Shown: positions 11,661 through 14,762 of the stretch, in pieces
Numbering within the stretch: the first letter of the stretch is position 1
Layout: each line of letters begins with the position of its first letter
Assembly: GCF_937906425.1 (NCBI RefSeq)
Contig: NZ_CALCYR010000161.1
Coordinates: 1-14,762 of the forward strand
Length of the DNA stretch: 14,762 nt
Reading direction: 5' to 3'
DNA from: an uncultured Methanobrevibacter sp.
GTDB taxonomy: Archaea > Methanobacteriota > Methanobacteria > Methanobacteriales > Methanobacteriaceae
The notes under the pieces: model-generated
Databases searched by the model: none
What the model saw: the letters and a program-made list of their open reading frames with translations, nothing else
Told to the model about the DNA's origin: nothing
Position numbers and translations under genes: made by a program

Positions 11661-13133
11661 TTAATAATTAGAAATCAAATGAGAAATTTGATCTGTAGTA
11701 ATAATTCCCTCAAGGCACAAGTCGTCATCAACTACAGGAAGACAGGAAATGTCATATTTCTTCATCTGCCGAGCAATATACTCAATTGAATCATGGGCCT
11801 TACAGTATCTGACTTCCTTAGTCATTACATCACTCAATTCAGTGATGTCCTTAGCAATTGACTTGGACAAGTCCCAAGCGGTTACAATACCTAAAAGCAC
11901 ATTATCGTCATCCACTACAGGAATATGTGTAACCTCATTGTCAAACATCAGATTAGCTGCATGCTTAATGTTTGAATCAATGTCAATTGTAGGAATGTCA
12001 TTCTTCATTAAGTCCTCAACAAGGTTTTCAGAAAGGAAATTGCCTAAAAGGAAGTTCATTTGACCGTTTTCAAGTAAAAATGCATCATGACCGTAATTGG
12101 ACTTGACCTCATTGTAGATTACCTCAACATCATTGGTTTGAAGTGCAGTCAAAAGGTCCTTGCTCTGGTCAACAGGATATAGCCAGTCAGAGTCTACAGC
12201 AATAATCTGTATCTTTGAGCGAATGCTTTTTAAACCGTCAGCAAGGGAACCTTCAAGAGACAAATCAAAGTAATCAACAGCCTTTGTAATGTAAAGGTAA
12301 GTGTTTGCGTCAAAACGCTTTACAAAGGATTCTCCTTGATGGTGCAAGTAACTTTCAACCTGAAAATCAAGGGTAAAGTCATAACTTAACTGGTCCTTGT
12401 CCTGCAGGTCACGTCCAAACTTGATATACATTGATTCATCACTTAAATAGGTGATGTGACCTATCATACGAGCCACTGCAAGTCCAGATCTAGGAGTTCT
12501 ATCTTCCCCATAGTATTTTCCCTCATTCCAGAATGGATCTGAAATGATGGATTGCCTTCCAACCTCATTGAAAGCGATTTGCTGAGGTGATGATCTTGCA
12601 GTTGTAGCTATGATACTTGCCTTTTCCATCATTGTAGGATAGCTTACAGTCCATTGCAATGCCTGCATTCCACCCATTGAACCTCCAACTACCGCATGTA
12701 ATTTTTCAATTTCCAAATGTTCAATAAGTTTCTTTTGAGCATGAACCATGTCCTCTATGGTAACTATTGGAAAATCAAGAGCATATTCCTTTCCAGTTTC
12801 AGGATTTATTGAAGCAGGTCCGGTGGATCCCTTACAACCTCCTAAAACATTAGAACATATAACAAAGTATTTATCTGTATCCAATGCCTTGCCAGGACCT
12901 ATTACAATCTCCCACCAACCTGGTTTTGCATCGTTAGCATGATAACCTGCAGCATGTGCATCTCCAGTCAATGCATGACAAACGAGAATTGCATTAGATT
13001 TAGCGGAATTTAACTCCCCATAAGTTTCATAAGCAAGTTCTACATTGCTAAGGGTTTTCCCTGAACTTAATTTTAAATCCTCATCAATAGTAAAATATTT
13101 GGTTTCTACTCTACCAACAGATTTTTGTTTCAT
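11661..13133 (-). CDS. metX: Homoserine O-acetyltransferase with C-terminal CBS domain pair
   Basis: A 490-residue protein. Residues 10-370 are an alpha/beta hydrolase of the MetX type, which transfers an acetyl group from acetyl-CoA to L-homoserine for methionine synthesis (some family members use succinyl-CoA). The nucleophile elbow is GGSMGG with Ser152; Asp316 (VDSDWLYP) and His349 (NYGHDAF) complete the triad. NVLGGCKGSTGP (96-107) is a family signature. Residues about 380-435 and 440-488 are two CBS motifs (THIPVVDDDNVLLGIVT, CLPVVDDDLCLEGIITT), a fusion common in methanogens and probably an adenosyl-ligand sensor. The start is supported by family alignment at KYFTID; the ribosome binding site (agggac) is weak. 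A hairpin follows the stop. Confidence 0.95.
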   Translation of the reverse strand: MKQKSVGRVETKYFTIDEDLKLSSGKTLSNVELAYETYGELNSAKSNAILVCHALTGDAHAAGYHANDAKPGWWEIVIGPGKALDTDKYFVICSNVLGGCKGSTGPASINPETGKEYALDFPIVTIEDMVHAQKKLIEHLEIEKLHAVVGGSMGGMQALQWTVSYPTMMEKASIIATTARSSPQQIAFNEVGRQSIISDPFWNEGKYYGEDRTPRSGLAVARMIGHITYLSDESMYIKFGRDLQDKDQLSYDFTLDFQVESYLHHQGESFVKRFDANTYLYITKAVDYFDLSLEGSLADGLKSIRSKIQIIAVDSDWLYPVDQSKDLLTALQTNDVEVIYNEVKSNYGHDAFLLENGQMNFLLGNFLSENLVEDLMKNDIPTIDIDSNIKHAANLMFDNEVTHIPVVDDDNVLLGIVTAWDLSKSIAKDITELSDVMTKEVRYCKAHDSIEYIARQMKKYDISCLPVVDDDLCLEGIITTDQISHLISNY

Positions 13134-13160
13134 ATAAGTCCCTATTTAATTTTAAGAATA

Positions 13161-13187
13161 CTGAATTTTATCCCAAAAATAATTCAG
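13161..13187. promoter_or_regulatory. Inverted repeat in the metX leader
   Basis: A 7-bp perfect inverted repeat, ctgaatt and aattcag, with 13 bases between, centred about 40 bases before the metX ATG. It could be an operator or an mRNA hairpin. In DNA this AT-rich, chance occurrence is possible. Confidence 0.3.
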
Positions 13188-13211
13188 CACACTGATTCTA
13201 CAATACCTGAC

Positions 13212-13244
13212 AAATAATAATTTTTAAAATGAGAATTATTATTT
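13212..13244. repeat. 11-bp perfect inverted repeat upstream of metX
   Basis: aaataataatt and aattattattt are separated by 11 bases. The intervening ttttaaaatg is TATA-like on the minus strand, so the element could mark the metX promoter. The rest of 13134-13689 is very AT-rich. It includes A-rich repeats such as aaaaatagataaaaattaag (twice, near 13560 and 13593), and I see no further gene there. Confidence 0.4.
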
Positions 13245-13689
13245 TTTTAATGAACAATAATTTAAAAAAGATTATTTGTTATTACCTTAAATTAGTTTAT
13301 TTTTAACAACATTATTATCTTTATAATAAATTATATTTAATTATTTGTATAATATGAAATATTTTTTAAAAATAATAATAAATATAACAATTGTTAATTT
13401 TATAAAAACTCATATAAATAGTTTAAGAAACATGAAAAGAAAAAACTTTAGAAAATTAGTAAAAATCAAATTAAATGCAAAAGTGACAAGAAAATAACTT
13501 GATAAAATAAGTAAAAATTTTAAAAAAAATAAAAAATTATAAAACTGGATTAAAATTATAAAAAATAGATAAAAATTAAGAAAAAACTTTAAAAAATAGA
13601 TAAAAATTAAGAAAAATTAATAAAAAATAAAATAAACTAAAATAAAAAAGTAAAAATTAAAAAAAGGAAATAAAAAGAATTTAAACAAA

Positions 13690-14457
13690 TTATTCACTCA
13701 CATGAACATCTGCTTCGGTGTCAAATGGATTTGTACGGATAGCAAGTGAAATCATATAAGGATAATGCTTATTCAAGTATCTTAAGTAATAAATCCATTC
13801 ATAAACCAATTTGGAATAAACCCTTTTAATGTCTCCATTCAAATGATTGAAATCAGCATCTTTAATGTCTGAAAAGTCTCCCCTTCTTGCAAGTTCCTCA
13901 TCCAAGTGTAAGATTGCAAGTAAAAGAGATGAAAATTCATCCTTTTCAAGTAAATTAGGGTTATTGATTAAGTTTACTAAAAATTCCCTATTATTTACCA
14001 AGATTTCATAAACCTTTGACAGGAACTCTTCCCTATCTTCTGTAGCCACTTCAGCCTTAAAGTCTACAGGATTGGATTTTAACTCTTTTAATTTATTTGC
14101 ATAATCCTTGTCATCCCATGAACTGATATTCTTTAAGTCTTCTGTATAGATTTTATTAGCATTGACATTGCTGAACTCATTGATTAGATCATTTCCAATT
14201 TCAGAGAAGAATGTGCCCATAAGCATATCTATCTTTTCAAGAATGGCCTCATGTTCCTTTCTGCCCATAATCTCTTCAAGAACAAGAGCTACAATAAGGA
14301 TATCTATTGGAATAAATCCTATATGTTTCCAAAGATATGCAATAATCTCTTCCCCATCTCCAAAGATTAAAAAACGAGCCAAGAAAATGACAACCGCTAA
14401 AATAAACATAAGTATTGCGAATTTAATTTTCCATTTACTAGGATCAGATTCTCTCAT
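13690..14457 (-). CDS. Two-helix membrane protein of unknown function
   Basis: A 255-residue protein. Residues about 11-32 (FAILMFILAVVIFLARFLIF) and 40-60 (WKHIGFIPIDILIVALVLEEI) are membrane helices joined by a short loop. The remaining ~195 residues are hydrophilic and helical, starting with a heptad-like stretch (EEIMGRKEHEAILEKIDMLMG). The pattern suggests an N-terminally anchored protein with a large cytoplasmic domain. I do not recognise a named family and see no catalytic motif. The ATG has ggagat 6 bases upstream. The gene is separated from metX by more than 500 bases and is probably transcribed on its own. Confidence 0.85.
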   Translation of the reverse strand: MRESDPSKWKIKFAILMFILAVVIFLARFLIFGDGEEIIAYLWKHIGFIPIDILIVALVLEEIMGRKEHEAILEKIDMLMGTFFSEIGNDLINEFSNVNANKIYTEDLKNISSWDDKDYANKLKELKSNPVDFKAEVATEDREEFLSKVYEILVNNREFLVNLINNPNLLEKDEFSSLLLAILHLDEELARRGDFSDIKDADFNHLNGDIKRVYSKLVYEWIYYLRYLNKHYPYMISLAIRTNPFDTEADVHVSE

Positions 14458-14762
14458 ATATTAATCTCCTATATAATAAAAAAAGTAAAAATAATAAATT
14501 ACCAATAATAGTTTTTACTTTTAAATATTATAAATCATTCGTTTTTTAATAAAAAATCAATTTAAAATACTTAATTCCTTTAAGTAAAAATTACTTAAAA
14601 GAAAATTAAAATTTGATAAAATTCGTAAAAATATAACTTAAAACAAAAAATTATGATAAAAAATAATTAAAATATTGTTTTAAAAAAAATTATGATAAAA
14701 ATTAGTCAAATATTGATAAAAAATAAGAAAAAAAAGAATTTTGATAAAAAAAATTGTTTAAA
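14458..14762. other. AT-rich intergenic DNA
   Basis: There is no coding frame of note. Near the membrane protein gene it holds a TATA-like atttataatattta (about 14522-14535, minus strand), which could be its promoter. The far end repeats ttatgataaaaa (about 14651 and 14689) and attgataaaaaa. I see no RNA gene. Confidence 0.4.

Overview
The window looks like a low-GC methanogenic archaeon, most probably Methanobrevibacter or a close relative. This is inference, not a database match. Supporting points are the very AT-rich intergenic DNA, archaeal TATA-like boxes, GGTG/GGAG ribosome binding sites, a MetX fused to a CBS-domain pair as in methanogens, and a DUF2080-type small protein. Every supported gene lies on the minus strand, so the window reads from right to left.

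Right part (about 9.75-14.76 kb) is chromosomal: a two-helix membrane protein of unknown function, the methionine pathway enzyme MetX with a terminator hairpin, an array of roughly 57-bp tandem repeats, and a sodium-dependent (NSS/SNF family) transporter.

Left part (1-9.66 kb) is a prophage-derived island. In transcription order it holds a portal protein; a MuF (SPP1 gp7-like) head protein fused to a long linker and a C-terminal ADP-ribosyltransferase (ART) domain; an ATGA-coupled small ORF (candidate immunity gene); a spacer with a repeat and two terminator-like hairpins; a frameshifted XkdF-like protease gene; and a second MuF toxin gene that lacks its N-terminal half and carries a different ART domain with a textbook R / STS / ExE signature. 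This is followed by a candidate immunity gene, a 62-aa acidic ORF, a 47-aa DUF2080 protein, a 35-codon scar of a third ART toxin, and an ATGA-coupled DUF2283 protein. No terminase, major capsid, tail, integrase or lysis gene is present.

The central idea is that this is an archaeal version of the MuF polymorphic toxins known from bacterial temperate phages. There is one full-length toxin with its partner gene, one 'orphan' alternative toxin tail preceded by about 300 bp that is nearly identical to the conserved MuF domain, and one toxin scar with a retained partner gene. That layout matches the reservoir of swap-in toxin/immunity cassettes seen in CDI, Rhs and MuF systems. A long repeat occurs at 1-90, 4465-4610 and 9551-9660, at both edges of the island and between the two toxin units. 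It may mark element or cassette boundaries. Toxin and immunity functions are inferred from domain motifs and gene order only.
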